NCBI GenBank assembly: GCA_014874425.1
Contig: JACWAG010000323.1
Span: forward strand, 1 to 13,502
Source: Syntrophaceae bacterium
GTDB lineage: Bacteria; Desulfobacterota; Desulfomonilia; Desulfomonilales; Desulfomonilaceae
Direction of reading: 5' to 3'
DNA: 13,502 bases
Below, piece after piece: positions 6,421-13,131 of the stretch. How positions within the stretch are numbered: position 1 is the first letter of the stretch; each line of letters begins with the position of its first letter. Position numbers and translations under genes: made by a program. Below the pieces are notes generated by a model. That model saw only the letters and a program-made list of their open reading frames with translations. It did not search any database and was not told where the DNA came from.

Positions 6421-8346
6421 TTATTTCGGTTCCAACAGACGCTCCCCGGATCGCTCAACTCCATATCCTCCCAGCGAGGCGATCCGAGTTCTGAATGATT
6501 GACTACCGATTATTTCCAGAAGTTTTATAATCTTCTCATCTTCTAAATATTTCTGTGGAACAATAAAATCATATTGTTCAGTAGCCAGTGGAATAAAATC
6601 CAGCCCCAAAGCGTTTGCCGCTGCAAGGACCCCTATTCCGACATCAGCGACTCCAGAGAGTACCGACACAGCAACCGATGTGTGGGTATATTCTTCCATC
6701 TCGTAACCTTTTATATCCGAAGCGTCAATGCCTATCTTGTTAAGGTAATAATCGAGCAAGACCCGTGTTCCAGCCCCTTTCTGCCTATTGACAAAGGTCA
6801 CGTCATTTCTGGTCAGGTCATGGAATCCGAGAATATTTTTAGGGTTGCCCGTTTTCACCATAAAACCTTGTTCACGCATCACTCCGTGGAATACCCCAAC
6901 AGGAACATCCGGAATGAACTTCTTGATGTAGGGCCAGTTGTAAATTCCCGTGTCTTCATCAAGCAGGTGGCTTGTGGCGACATGTGCTGTATCATTTTTT
7001 AACGCCAGTAATCCCGACAGACTGCCTACATTACTCGATGAAACATACACACCATGTTTCACAAGTTCATCAGCGAGGCAATCTATTGTCAGGTCATGGC
7101 TCCCTATTATCACAACGGTATTTTCTATTTGTCGGGGTTGATTCAGCAGGTCTACTTCAACCATAGATCCTTGCTCAATGCCCTCGCTGTTTAAGGGAAT
7201 TTTAATTATCCCGTCAGCGCGAGTGAGTGTCGTGATCGACCCCGCGCCTCTAGGTAAGGGAGCAGCGACAGTCCTACCGCCCACTTTACCCAATTTGACC
7301 CTGAAAAACTCCTCTCTTCCTAACTTTGAGGGGACCTTTCGCACTGAGAATGCGTAGGTGGTAGGCTTGTTATACCCGGGGATCCCCAGCATCCATGAAA
7401 TAACGGGTAATCCAAATATCTCAAATGAAAATACGGCGGACACCGGGTAGCCCGGTGTGCCAATTACCGGCTTTCCTTTGACTATTCCCAGAATAGTCGG
7501 TTTGCCTGGCATCATAGCGACACCGTGAACAAGAATCTCCCCAAGTTCAGCAATTATCGAGGCGGTGTAATCCTCACTACCCGCCGATGAACCCGCATTT
7601 ACCACAACAATGTCGTTTCCGGATTCTACACCGGATATTACGGCTTTTCGAATCAGGGCATAGTCGTCGGGAACGATATCTGCCCTGACGGCTACGCCGC
7701 CAGCTTGAGCAACTAGTTCGGCAAGTATGTGCGTGTTAAACTCTATTGATTGCCCAAAATCCGGAGGTTGATTCTCCAACTGCTTAGCCGAAAAAAGTTC
7801 TGAGCCAGTTGGGATTAATGATACCCTGGGTTTTTTAACAACCCCGATTTTGGTCACTCCACCACACAGTAAGGCGCCTATGTCATAGGCTGATATAATA
7901 CGCCGGCTCGGCAATATCATTTCGGACTGAACAAAATCTTCTCCGACACGACGGACATTTTCCCACGGAACCAACGCCTTCTCAATTTCAAAAGTTTCGT
8001 CATTCACAAAATTAACGTGTTCAATCATGATGACGGCATTTGTCCCCGCCGGTATTGGTCGTCCAGTGTTCACTGGCCATGCGCTTTCACCTAATACAAA
8101 ACCAAGAGTGGTGTCAGGCGCCGCTCCAAATGTGTAGGACGCGTCAACTGCAAAACCATCCATGGCCGCAGTATGAAAACTCGGTGACGACAACTTGGCG
8201 TAAACAGGCCCCGACGTGACCCTGCCAAAGGACTTAACTGTGCGAATCTGTTCCGAACCCGGAGAGTTTTTCCTGCCCAGTCGCCCCAAAAAAATTTTCA
8301 AGGCCTCCGCCGGCGGTTTCATCTCCAGAAAAATACTCCTTCTCAA
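6421..8346 (-). CDS. moeA: MoeA fused to a periplasmic-binding-protein-like (LysR substrate-type) domain
   Basis: About 641 residues. Residues about 10-405 are a MoeA molybdopterin molybdenumtransferase, with AAMDGFAV (62-69), TGRPIPAGTNAVIMIE (96-111), PTGSEL (181-186), the NAGSSAGSEDY loop (252-262), MMPGKPTILG (280-289) and GTPGYPVSAV (298-307). Residues about 411-630 are a PBP-like domain (Pfam PF12727 type), with TRNDVTFVNRQKGAGTR and VADVGIGVLAAA, features of oxyanion/cofactor-binding folds. MoeA inserts molybdate or tungstate into adenylylated molybdopterin; the extra domain is thought to bind a ligand and lacks a signal peptide here, so it acts in the cytoplasm. The first residues (RRSIFLEMKPPAEAL) fit the family N-terminus. 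TTG 8346 has GGGAG six bases upstream, while ATG 8352 abuts it, so TTG is preferred; ATG 8322 is also possible. It overlaps the upstream moeA out of frame by 113 bases, and translational coupling is likely. Confidence 0.92.
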   Translation of the reverse strand: MRRSIFLEMKPPAEALKIFLGRLGRKNSPGSEQIRTVKSFGRVTSGPVYAKLSSPSFHTAAMDGFAVDASYTFGAAPDTTLGFVLGESAWPVNTGRPIPAGTNAVIMIEHVNFVNDETFEIEKALVPWENVRRVGEDFVQSEMILPSRRIISAYDIGALLCGGVTKIGVVKKPRVSLIPTGSELFSAKQLENQPPDFGQSIEFNTHILAELVAQAGGVAVRADIVPDDYALIRKAVISGVESGNDIVVVNAGSSAGSEDYTASIIAELGEILVHGVAMMPGKPTILGIVKGKPVIGTPGYPVSAVFSFEIFGLPVISWMLGIPGYNKPTTYAFSVRKVPSKLGREEFFRVKLGKVGGRTVAAPLPRGAGSITTLTRADGIIKIPLNSEGIEQGSMVEVDLLNQPRQIENTVVIIGSHDLTIDCLADELVKHGVYVSSSNVGSLSGLLALKNDTAHVATSHLLDEDTGIYNWPYIKKFIPDVPVGVFHGVMREQGFMVKTGNPKNILGFHDLTRNDVTFVNRQKGAGTRVLLDYYLNKIGIDASDIKGYEMEEYTHTSVAVSVLSGVADVGIGVLAAANALGLDFIPLATEQYDFIVPQKYLEDEKIIKLLEIIGSQSFRTRIASLGGYGVERSGERLLEPK

Positions 8347-9601
8347 AATCATCTCCCATCCAATTGGAAAATAGATAAACTGTAACTGTCCGACCTTTGT
8401 AATATCCTTCGCAACCCACTGGTATTTTCAGATAAGCATGAGATCTCGGCATGGCTGAGACCATCCCGGATTTCGCCATAAAAGGGGTCGCCAGGTATTC
8501 ATCTCCAACTCGGGATAATTTCACTCGAACAAAATCAAGGCGCCCTTCCTTTGAAGCAACGTTGCGCGTCAGACTCGCTCTTATTTTCGGCTTCAGGAAA
8601 GGCTGGAGCGAACCCTCACCGGAAAGACGTCGTATAATCGGTACAACCAATTGATCAAAACAAACTAGCGCTGAGATCGGGTGTCCAGGCAAACCTATAA
8701 CAGGCTTTGAATCGATTAGCCCTAAAATTAGAGGTTTACCAGGCGACATCGAGATCCCATGCGCAAGGATTTTCGAGTCCGGCGCGTCTGAAATCGCTTG
8801 AATCACATAATCTCTGCTTCCCATGGAACTGCCACCCGATATTATTACAACGTCCGATTGTTCCAGACCGGATCTTATTAGAGACGATACCGACTTTAGA
8901 GTGTCCGCCGCCAACCCCACCCATATTGGCTGGGCAAAAACCTCCCGGATACCAGCAAAAAGAGAATGTCGATTAACATCCCTCACACATCCAGGCGGAG
9001 GTGTTTGATTTGCAGGAACAATTTCATCTCCGGAACTTATAAGGGCGACTTTAGGGGAACGATGAACCTTGACTTTTGTTATTCCAAGTGACGCAAGCAG
9101 CCCTAGGTCTTGCGGTCTAAGTCTCAAGCCGGCGTTGAGCAAAACCTCTCCCCTTCGATAGTCTTCACCTCTCCTGACCATATTGTCGAAAGGCGCTACA
9201 GCTTTAAGGACCTCCAGAGCGTTTTCCCCCAATTCCTCGGCATATTCGATCATTACCACTGAGTCAGCGTTAGCCGGCAATGCCCCTCCAGTCCAGATTT
9301 TCACGGCCTCTCCGCGCTTCAATTTCATTTTGGGAAACTCACCCATGGAGACTTCTCCAACGACATTGAAAAGCGATGGAGAACTCTCTGTAGACCCGAA
9401 ACTGTCAATAGATCTAACAGCATAACCATCCATCGTTGCGCGGTCAAAGGCAGGCGAGTCTTGGTCGGCCTTTATGGATTCCGCCAAAACCCTGAAAAGG
9501 GCGCCATCTAGTTCAGCAAACTCAGCCCCAAGCGGTTTTATAATTTGCAATCCAGCTTTAGCCTCATCAAGAGACACAACTCGAAAAAACGGCTTCAACA
9601 T
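8234..9601 (-). CDS. moeA: Molybdopterin molybdenumtransferase MoeA
   Basis: A 455-residue MoeA without the extra ligand domain. Landmarks are ATMDGYAV (55-62), WTGGALPANADSVVMIE (103-119), RRGEDYRRGE (143-152), SSGDE (189-193), ISGGSSMGSRDYV (254-266), SMSPGKPLILG (284-294) and GLPGHPIS (303-310). It catalyses metal insertion into molybdopterin-AMP after MogA-type adenylylation; two different MoeA proteins in one organism often suggest separate Mo and W use. The open frame extends up to 9718, but ATG 9601 is chosen because MLKPFFRVVSLDEA fits the family start and a near-consensus promoter lies at 9648-9676, inside the longer version. The family fold ends near residue 410 (VTVYL); the remaining 45 residues have no match I recognise, and most are encoded in the overlap with the next gene, which is odd and may reflect loss of an earlier stop. 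Confidence 0.93.
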   Translation of the reverse strand: MLKPFFRVVSLDEAKAGLQIIKPLGAEFAELDGALFRVLAESIKADQDSPAFDRATMDGYAVRSIDSFGSTESSPSLFNVVGEVSMGEFPKMKLKRGEAVKIWTGGALPANADSVVMIEYAEELGENALEVLKAVAPFDNMVRRGEDYRRGEVLLNAGLRLRPQDLGLLASLGITKVKVHRSPKVALISSGDEIVPANQTPPPGCVRDVNRHSLFAGIREVFAQPIWVGLAADTLKSVSSLIRSGLEQSDVVIISGGSSMGSRDYVIQAISDAPDSKILAHGISMSPGKPLILGLIDSKPVIGLPGHPISALVCFDQLVVPIIRRLSGEGSLQPFLKPKIRASLTRNVASKEGRLDFVRVKLSRVGDEYLATPFMAKSGMVSAMPRSHAYLKIPVGCEGYYKGRTVTVYLFSNWMGDDFEKEYFSGDETAGGGLENFFGATGQEKLSGFGTDSHS

Positions 9602-9647
9602 AATAGTAATTCTCAGTTTTGAAGGTTTTAGGAATGACTGGAAAATA

Positions 9648-9676
9648 AGTATATCAATTGGACCCTTCAGTGTCAA
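9648..9676 (-). promoter_or_regulatory. Near-consensus sigma-70-type promoter for the moeA operon
   Basis: On the minus strand a perfect TTGACA (9676-9671) is separated by 17 bases from TATACT (9653-9648), which matches the -10 consensus at five of six positions. The transcript should start near 9641, leaving a leader of about 40 bases before ATG 9601. That is too short for a Moco riboswitch, and none is visible. It is the best promoter in the window and argues for housekeeping-level expression. Confidence 0.7.
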
Positions 9677-9818
9677 AATTACCCAGCTTTTTAAACTGCG
9701 ATGGCATATAATTGACAATCAAAAAATCGCGGTCCTCAAGACTTAACCGCAATTTGGCTACGATGGTTCAATCTAGCGTTCAAGTTGCTAATCAATTTAA
9801 AAGGTGTGAATCTTTGCA

Positions 9819-10730
9819 ATGAATATCTGGGTCGTTCGCCCTGGGGCATTAGGCGACACGCTGCTAACCCTTCCTCTCCTTTATTCGATTCGAGAAAACC
9901 ACCCCACACATCGTGTCACACTCATTGGTTCCAAGGCCTACAGAGAGATCATTCCACACGAATTCGGGTTCAATGCCGTTGATGGGCCGGACTCTCTGTG
10001 GATGTTTCAACCCGAACAGTATATGGAAAAGCCCATATTAAAGCCATGTGATATCGCATACGTGATACTCAAGGACCCAAATGGCGTCATTTCTAGACTT
10101 CGCTGTGCGGGCGTTCAGGAGATTTTCAACGCGTCTCCTGTTCCCTATCCGGGCTTGAATATTGTTCAAAGTCTCCATTCACAACTAGGACTTGCCGTTC
10201 CTCGAAGACGCCCTATGTTGAAGGGTCGCAACAGCAAGAAACCTAGGAACGTCGCCTGGTTCCATCCAGGTAGCGGCGGACGGATGAAACTGGCGCCATT
10301 AAATTTGTTCAGGCAAATATCGACCGTTCTAAAAGAAAGGACAGGGTGCGACATAGTTATAACGCTGGGGGAAGCTGACATGGAAATCAAGACTGATGAA
10401 GAATGGGGACTCTGGTTGAAGCAGAGTCGGGCAGAAGTCCTGGAACTCAGACCGTTAACTGAAATATGCGCTAAAATGTCAAACGCAAGGTTTTTCATAG
10501 GTAATGATTCCGGCATGAGCCATCTAGCTGCGCATTTAGGAGTTTTTTCGGTATTGTTTTTCATCAGCACTGACCCGGTTCAGTGGAAACCTTGGGTGAG
10601 TCCGATCCAGACGCTGGTCTTGGATTATCGCTCTACCGATTTCAGGGGGAAGATACAGACATCTGCACTCGAAGTAGCAAACGCAGCAATCACACACCAG
10701 AAATTGTATCACATTACATTATACATTTAA
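9819..10730 (+). CDS. Family 9 glycosyltransferase (ADP-heptose:LPS heptosyltransferase-like)
   Basis: A 303-residue GT-B protein of the GT9 (heptosyltransferase) family, which transfers ADP-heptose or a related sugar to the LPS core at the cytoplasmic face of the inner membrane. VVRPGALGDTLLTLPLL (5-21) is the typical start, with the G-D-T acceptor loop. FHPGSGGRMK (148-157) opens the C-terminal domain and GNDSGMSHLAAHLG (228-241) is the donor-sugar signature. AAGGTG about 12 bases before the ATG is the likely ribosome site. The last residues (HQKLYHITLYI) have no match I recognise and are encoded where base composition becomes AT-rich. The protein is somewhat shorter than E. coli WaaC/WaaF (about 320-350). 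Divergent from the moeA operon across about 217 bases; a TTGACA at 9712-9717 may belong to its promoter but no good -10 follows. Confidence 0.88.
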   Translation: MNIWVVRPGALGDTLLTLPLLYSIRENHPTHRVTLIGSKAYREIIPHEFGFNAVDGPDSLWMFQPEQYMEKPILKPCDIAYVILKDPNGVISRLRCAGVQEIFNASPVPYPGLNIVQSLHSQLGLAVPRRRPMLKGRNSKKPRNVAWFHPGSGGRMKLAPLNLFRQISTVLKERTGCDIVITLGEADMEIKTDEEWGLWLKQSRAEVLELRPLTEICAKMSNARFFIGNDSGMSHLAAHLGVFSVLFFISTDPVQWKPWVSPIQTLVLDYRSTDFRGKIQTSALEVANAAITHQKLYHITLYI

Positions 10731-11045
10731 TTATCATAAGTAGTTATAAGCAATATATAAAATTAAACATCATTATTAATAGCGCGTATCCTTTAACTGC
10801 AATGATTTGCGCGGTTATTTTTAAAAATAGTAATTTATATATTTTTGTAGTGTATAGAAACTTTAATGTAAATAAGGTATTATATCTGTTTAGTTAAGTA
10901 TTACACTAATTTAGCTGCATCTTAAACTTAATCTAGTTTCTAGCTTTTATATATAACATCTTAATTCAGCACATTTTTTTGTTGACAACATAAAATGTAT
11001 CTGTAAAGTGCGGTCTTAACAAAACGTTCTCCTGGGAGGGAGGCT
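10731..11045. other. AT-rich intergenic stretch without a gene
   Basis: These 315 bases are markedly richer in A and T than the flanking genes, with many TTAA and TATA runs. No convincing gene, strong hairpin or RNA gene is visible; the one short plus-strand frame through it is low-complexity and out of frame with anything conserved. The right end holds the candidate promoter and ribosome site of the barrel-protein gene. The stretch could be a UP-element/nucleoid-protein-bound region or the scar of an old rearrangement. Confidence 0.5.
10982..11009 (+). promoter_or_regulatory. Candidate promoter for the barrel-protein gene
   Basis: A perfect TTGACA at 10982-10987 is followed after 16 bases by TAAAGT (11004-11009), which matches the -10 consensus at four of six positions. 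AT-rich DNA upstream could act as an UP element. The leader would be about 30 bases and contains an unusually strong Shine-Dalgarno tract, GGGAGGGAGG at 11034-11043, which ends two bases before ATG 11046. Confidence 0.45.
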
Positions 11046-12065
11046 ATGAAAATCAAAAGACCTCGTATGCTACTGGTATGTCTATGTTTATTCACTATGC
11101 TCTTCACGGCGAATGCGCTGGCTTGGAACTTCATCCAGGCCGCAGCCACAAACGACGCCCGTGAGAATCTACTCGTTCCAATCTCGCCTCAAGCTACTAG
11201 GGCGATTACCAAGGTTAAGCCTCAACCTATCGTAAAATGCAGGCCCCCTATGGGTTTTCAACAAAGCGCACAAGCGCTCATGAGCCAGTCACAGGAGTCG
11301 CTCCTTCCGACACTCAAGCCCCGTGGTTGGGAACTAGACACACAGGCGCTGTTCGCCCGCACAAAAGGCAAAGCTATCTATATGAATAATGGATATGCAT
11401 ATAATGCCATGTATCAGCCGCAAGTTGACTTCAACACCGCTATGGGCATACCCGACCATGCCGTAGTTGGATCATTTACAGCCAAATATCGATTTAGGCC
11501 CAATTGGTCTCTCAGATATTCGATTCTACCAACTATGATTCAGGGTGGCGGTAGCGGCTTGAGCGGTTTCCAATTCGGCACATGGAATGCCACCACTGGC
11601 CAGAATCTGAAATCAAAGTGGGAAAGGCTCTATCAGCAGATAGGACTGGTTTATGACCCCATTCGGACCCCCACATCACGAGTCGGGATCTTCGCAGAAT
11701 ACGTTAGAATCAATGAACGGATTAGCGTATTACAGCAAGGCGCTGGCGCTGGTACGGGTAACGCAATCTTTGATAATGATTTGAACATGGCTATGGTAGG
11801 TGTCGAGCTCGAGAAATTACTCAAGGTTACACGTTACTCCAACACCCTGTCTTTAGAATGCAAAGCAGGCGTGGCCTTCTGTGATGACGCTTTCGGCTCA
11901 GACCTCAGCACCGGCCTAAAGTACAGCGTCCCCTTAAATAACGGTCGCTCCGGCTTCCTTAAAGGCGGTTACAGATATTTGACATACAAGAAGAATTACA
12001 GTGATGTCAAGATGATCGATACCGCAATGGATGGTGGTTTCCTGGAAATGGGATTCATCTTCTAA
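11046..12065 (+). CDS. Exported beta-barrel-like outer membrane protein of unknown function
   Basis: A 339-residue protein I cannot name. Residues 1-26 form a Sec signal peptide: KIKRPR, a hydrophobic core (LLVCLCLFTMLF) and an AxA-type site, ALA|WN. After a linker up to about residue 90, the rest is rich in Gly, Tyr and Asn with alternating polar/apolar strands (YRFRPNWSLRYSI, QIGLVYDP, VGIFAEYV, TGLKYSV, LKGGYRYL) and ends MGFIF. A C-terminal Phe with alternating hydrophobics is the usual BAM-recognition signature of outer membrane beta-barrels. It may be a porin-like or structural envelope protein. The very strong ribosome site and own promoter suggest high expression. It stands alone, with structured RNA and a terminator directly after its stop codon. 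Confidence 0.75.
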   Translation: MKIKRPRMLLVCLCLFTMLFTANALAWNFIQAAATNDARENLLVPISPQATRAITKVKPQPIVKCRPPMGFQQSAQALMSQSQESLLPTLKPRGWELDTQALFARTKGKAIYMNNGYAYNAMYQPQVDFNTAMGIPDHAVVGSFTAKYRFRPNWSLRYSILPTMIQGGGSGLSGFQFGTWNATTGQNLKSKWERLYQQIGLVYDPIRTPTSRVGIFAEYVRINERISVLQQGAGAGTGNAIFDNDLNMAMVGVELEKLLKVTRYSNTLSLECKAGVAFCDDAFGSDLSTGLKYSVPLNNGRSGFLKGGYRYLTYKKNYSDVKMIDTAMDGGFLEMGFIF

Positions 12066-12083
12066 CAAACTTCAATGAATTGA

Positions 12084-12112
12084 GTGGTCAGGCGACGGAG
12101 GGACCTGACCAC
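12084..12112 (+). repeat. 9-bp perfect hairpin just after the barrel-gene stop codon
   Basis: GTGGTCAGG (12084-12092) and CCTGACCAC (12104-12112) pair perfectly around an 11-base loop; outside them GAATT (12077-12081) can pair with AATTC (12117-12121) across a small internal loop. There is no T-tract, so it is more likely a 3' mRNA-protecting hairpin or regulatory structure than a terminator. Confidence 0.6.
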
Positions 12113-12128
12113 ACCGAATTCTTCAAGG

Positions 12129-12175
12129 GGTCCAAGGAAAAAGACATACTCATCGCCCGACCGGTTCCTTGGATC
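12129..12175 (+). repeat. Inverted repeat crossing the downstream terminator
   Basis: GGTCCAAGGAA (12129-12139) pairs with TTCCTTGGATC (12165-12175), 11 bp with one G-U pair, around a 25-base loop. That loop contains most of the 5' arm of the terminator at 12155-12208, and the two stems share bases 12165-12166. The stems therefore cross, as in a pseudoknot or a pair of alternative folds. Confidence 0.5.
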
Positions 12176-12220
12176 TGTTCCCTCCCAGCTCGACTTAACC
12201 GGTCGGGCTTTTTTTCTTTT
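12155..12220 (+). terminator. Rho-independent terminator after the barrel-protein gene
   Basis: GCCCGACCGGTT (12155-12166) and AACCGGTCGGGC (12197-12208) make a perfect 12-bp GC-rich stem, followed directly by TTTTTTT, one C and TTTT. The loop of 30 bases is long for a terminator. It should end the barrel-gene transcript and insulate the J-domain gene whose start is at 12267. Confidence 0.8.
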
Positions 12221-12266
12221 GCGCCCCAATTTTTTTGTATTATGCTTAATAAAAGGGGCCTCCGCT

Positions 12267-13064
12267 ATGGACACTATCAATCTAGACATTCTAAGATTCA
12301 TTCGAGAAAATCCCGGGACATCAAGGGCTTCCGTCTTAGAGGTGTTTCATGTCAGCGAGTATCGTTTGAATCGGGCTCTCAGAGGACTCAAACGCCAATA
12401 TCCGGACATAGCTTTTCCATGGAGCCATGAGCATGGCTTGTGGCTCGTGCAACTGGACAGGTCCCGCTGCTTGGGAATGGAATGGTCGGAAAGACGAAAT
12501 GACGGATATTCCCAGTGCCATGCAGGGCCAACTTTTTCCGACGGAAAATGTTACGAGCATTCTTCTTGTGAAAGTCCGGAAATGATCGCATTTCTTCGAA
12601 AGCTGTCGTACTGCCTGGGACCGAGAGAGCCGAACCCGATGAACCTATTAACATTGGGAATAGTTCAGATCGAGGAATTTTATGAGGCTCTCAAGAGGAT
12701 AACACCTTTAACCAGTTCCGAATTTACGACCAGATATAGACTAGTCCAAATATTCGCTTCCGCATACAACACAATTAAATGGAAGAGACGAAAACGTGGG
12801 GAATATTCCGACTTCGGTATTCCACCAGAATTTGCGCAAAGACACAGAGAGTCATCGATCAATCCTTTTGAGTTTTCTCTTAAAAAACTTTTTGCATTGT
12901 TGGGCATTGCTTCTACTGCGACACGCGATGAAACGTTAAAGGCGTGGAAGAGGCTGGCGCGTCTTTATCATCCGGACTCTTTCGGGGGAATAGGTAATGA
13001 AGAAAAAATGAAAGAATTGAATTTGGCCAAGGAACGAATTTTTAAAATAAGGCGCTGGGATTGA
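12267..13064 (+). CDS. J-domain (DnaJ-like) protein with N-terminal helix-turn-helix-like region
   Basis: A 265-residue protein. The C-terminal region (about 205-262) is a J domain: KLFALLGIASTATRDETLKA, KRLARLYHPDSFGG with the HPD tripeptide at 235-237 that stimulates Hsp70/DnaK ATPase, then a closing helix (MKELNLAKERIFK). Residues 1-60 (MDTINLDILRFIRENPG, SRASVLEVFHVSEYRLNRALRGLKR) look like a helix-turn-helix or winged helix. The middle carries cysteines at 68, 84, 95, 101 and 116, possibly metal-binding. No signal peptide or membrane segment is seen, so it is cytoplasmic, probably recruiting DnaK to DNA or a regulator (inference). ATG 12267 is chosen because AAGGGG lies about 10 bases upstream; a longer in-frame version from GTG 12084 would run through the terminator and is rejected. 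Confidence 0.75.
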   Translation: MDTINLDILRFIRENPGTSRASVLEVFHVSEYRLNRALRGLKRQYPDIAFPWSHEHGLWLVQLDRSRCLGMEWSERRNDGYSQCHAGPTFSDGKCYEHSSCESPEMIAFLRKLSYCLGPREPNPMNLLTLGIVQIEEFYEALKRITPLTSSEFTTRYRLVQIFASAYNTIKWKRRKRGEYSDFGIPPEFAQRHRESSINPFEFSLKKLFALLGIASTATRDETLKAWKRLARLYHPDSFGGIGNEEKMKELNLAKERIFKIRRWD

Positions 13065-13079
13065 TTCAGAAGAAAACAA

Positions 13080-13105
13080 AAAAGGGATTCGCGAGAATCC
13101 CTTTT
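13080..13105. terminator. Bidirectional terminator with GCGA tetraloop
   Basis: AAAAGGGATTC (13080-13090) and GAATCCCTTTT (13095-13105) form a perfect 11-bp stem capped by GCGA, a GNRA-type tetraloop. T residues follow on both strands, so it can terminate both the J-domain gene (stop at 13064) and the convergent Cys/Pro-rich gene (stop at 13132). Confidence 0.8.
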
Positions 13106-13131
13106 GATTGCTTTGATTTCAAGGATTCATT

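Noticed and set aside
9602..9641. Molybdenum-cofactor riboswitch in the moeA leader
   Set aside because: The predicted leader is only about 40 bases and shows no comparable structure.
9602..9718. 39-residue N-terminal extension of MoeA
   Set aside because: The near-consensus promoter lies inside it and the family N-terminus begins at ATG 9601.
10583..10897. Plus-strand open frame across the GT9 end and the AT-rich gap
   Set aside because: It overlaps the GT9 gene in another frame and continues into low-complexity Ile/Asn/Tyr-rich translation with no motif.
12084..12266. In-frame upstream extension of the J-domain gene from GTG 12084
   Set aside because: It would translate through the 9-bp hairpin and the strong terminator, is Arg/Ser-rich without recognisable homology, and ATG 12267 has a proper ribosome site.
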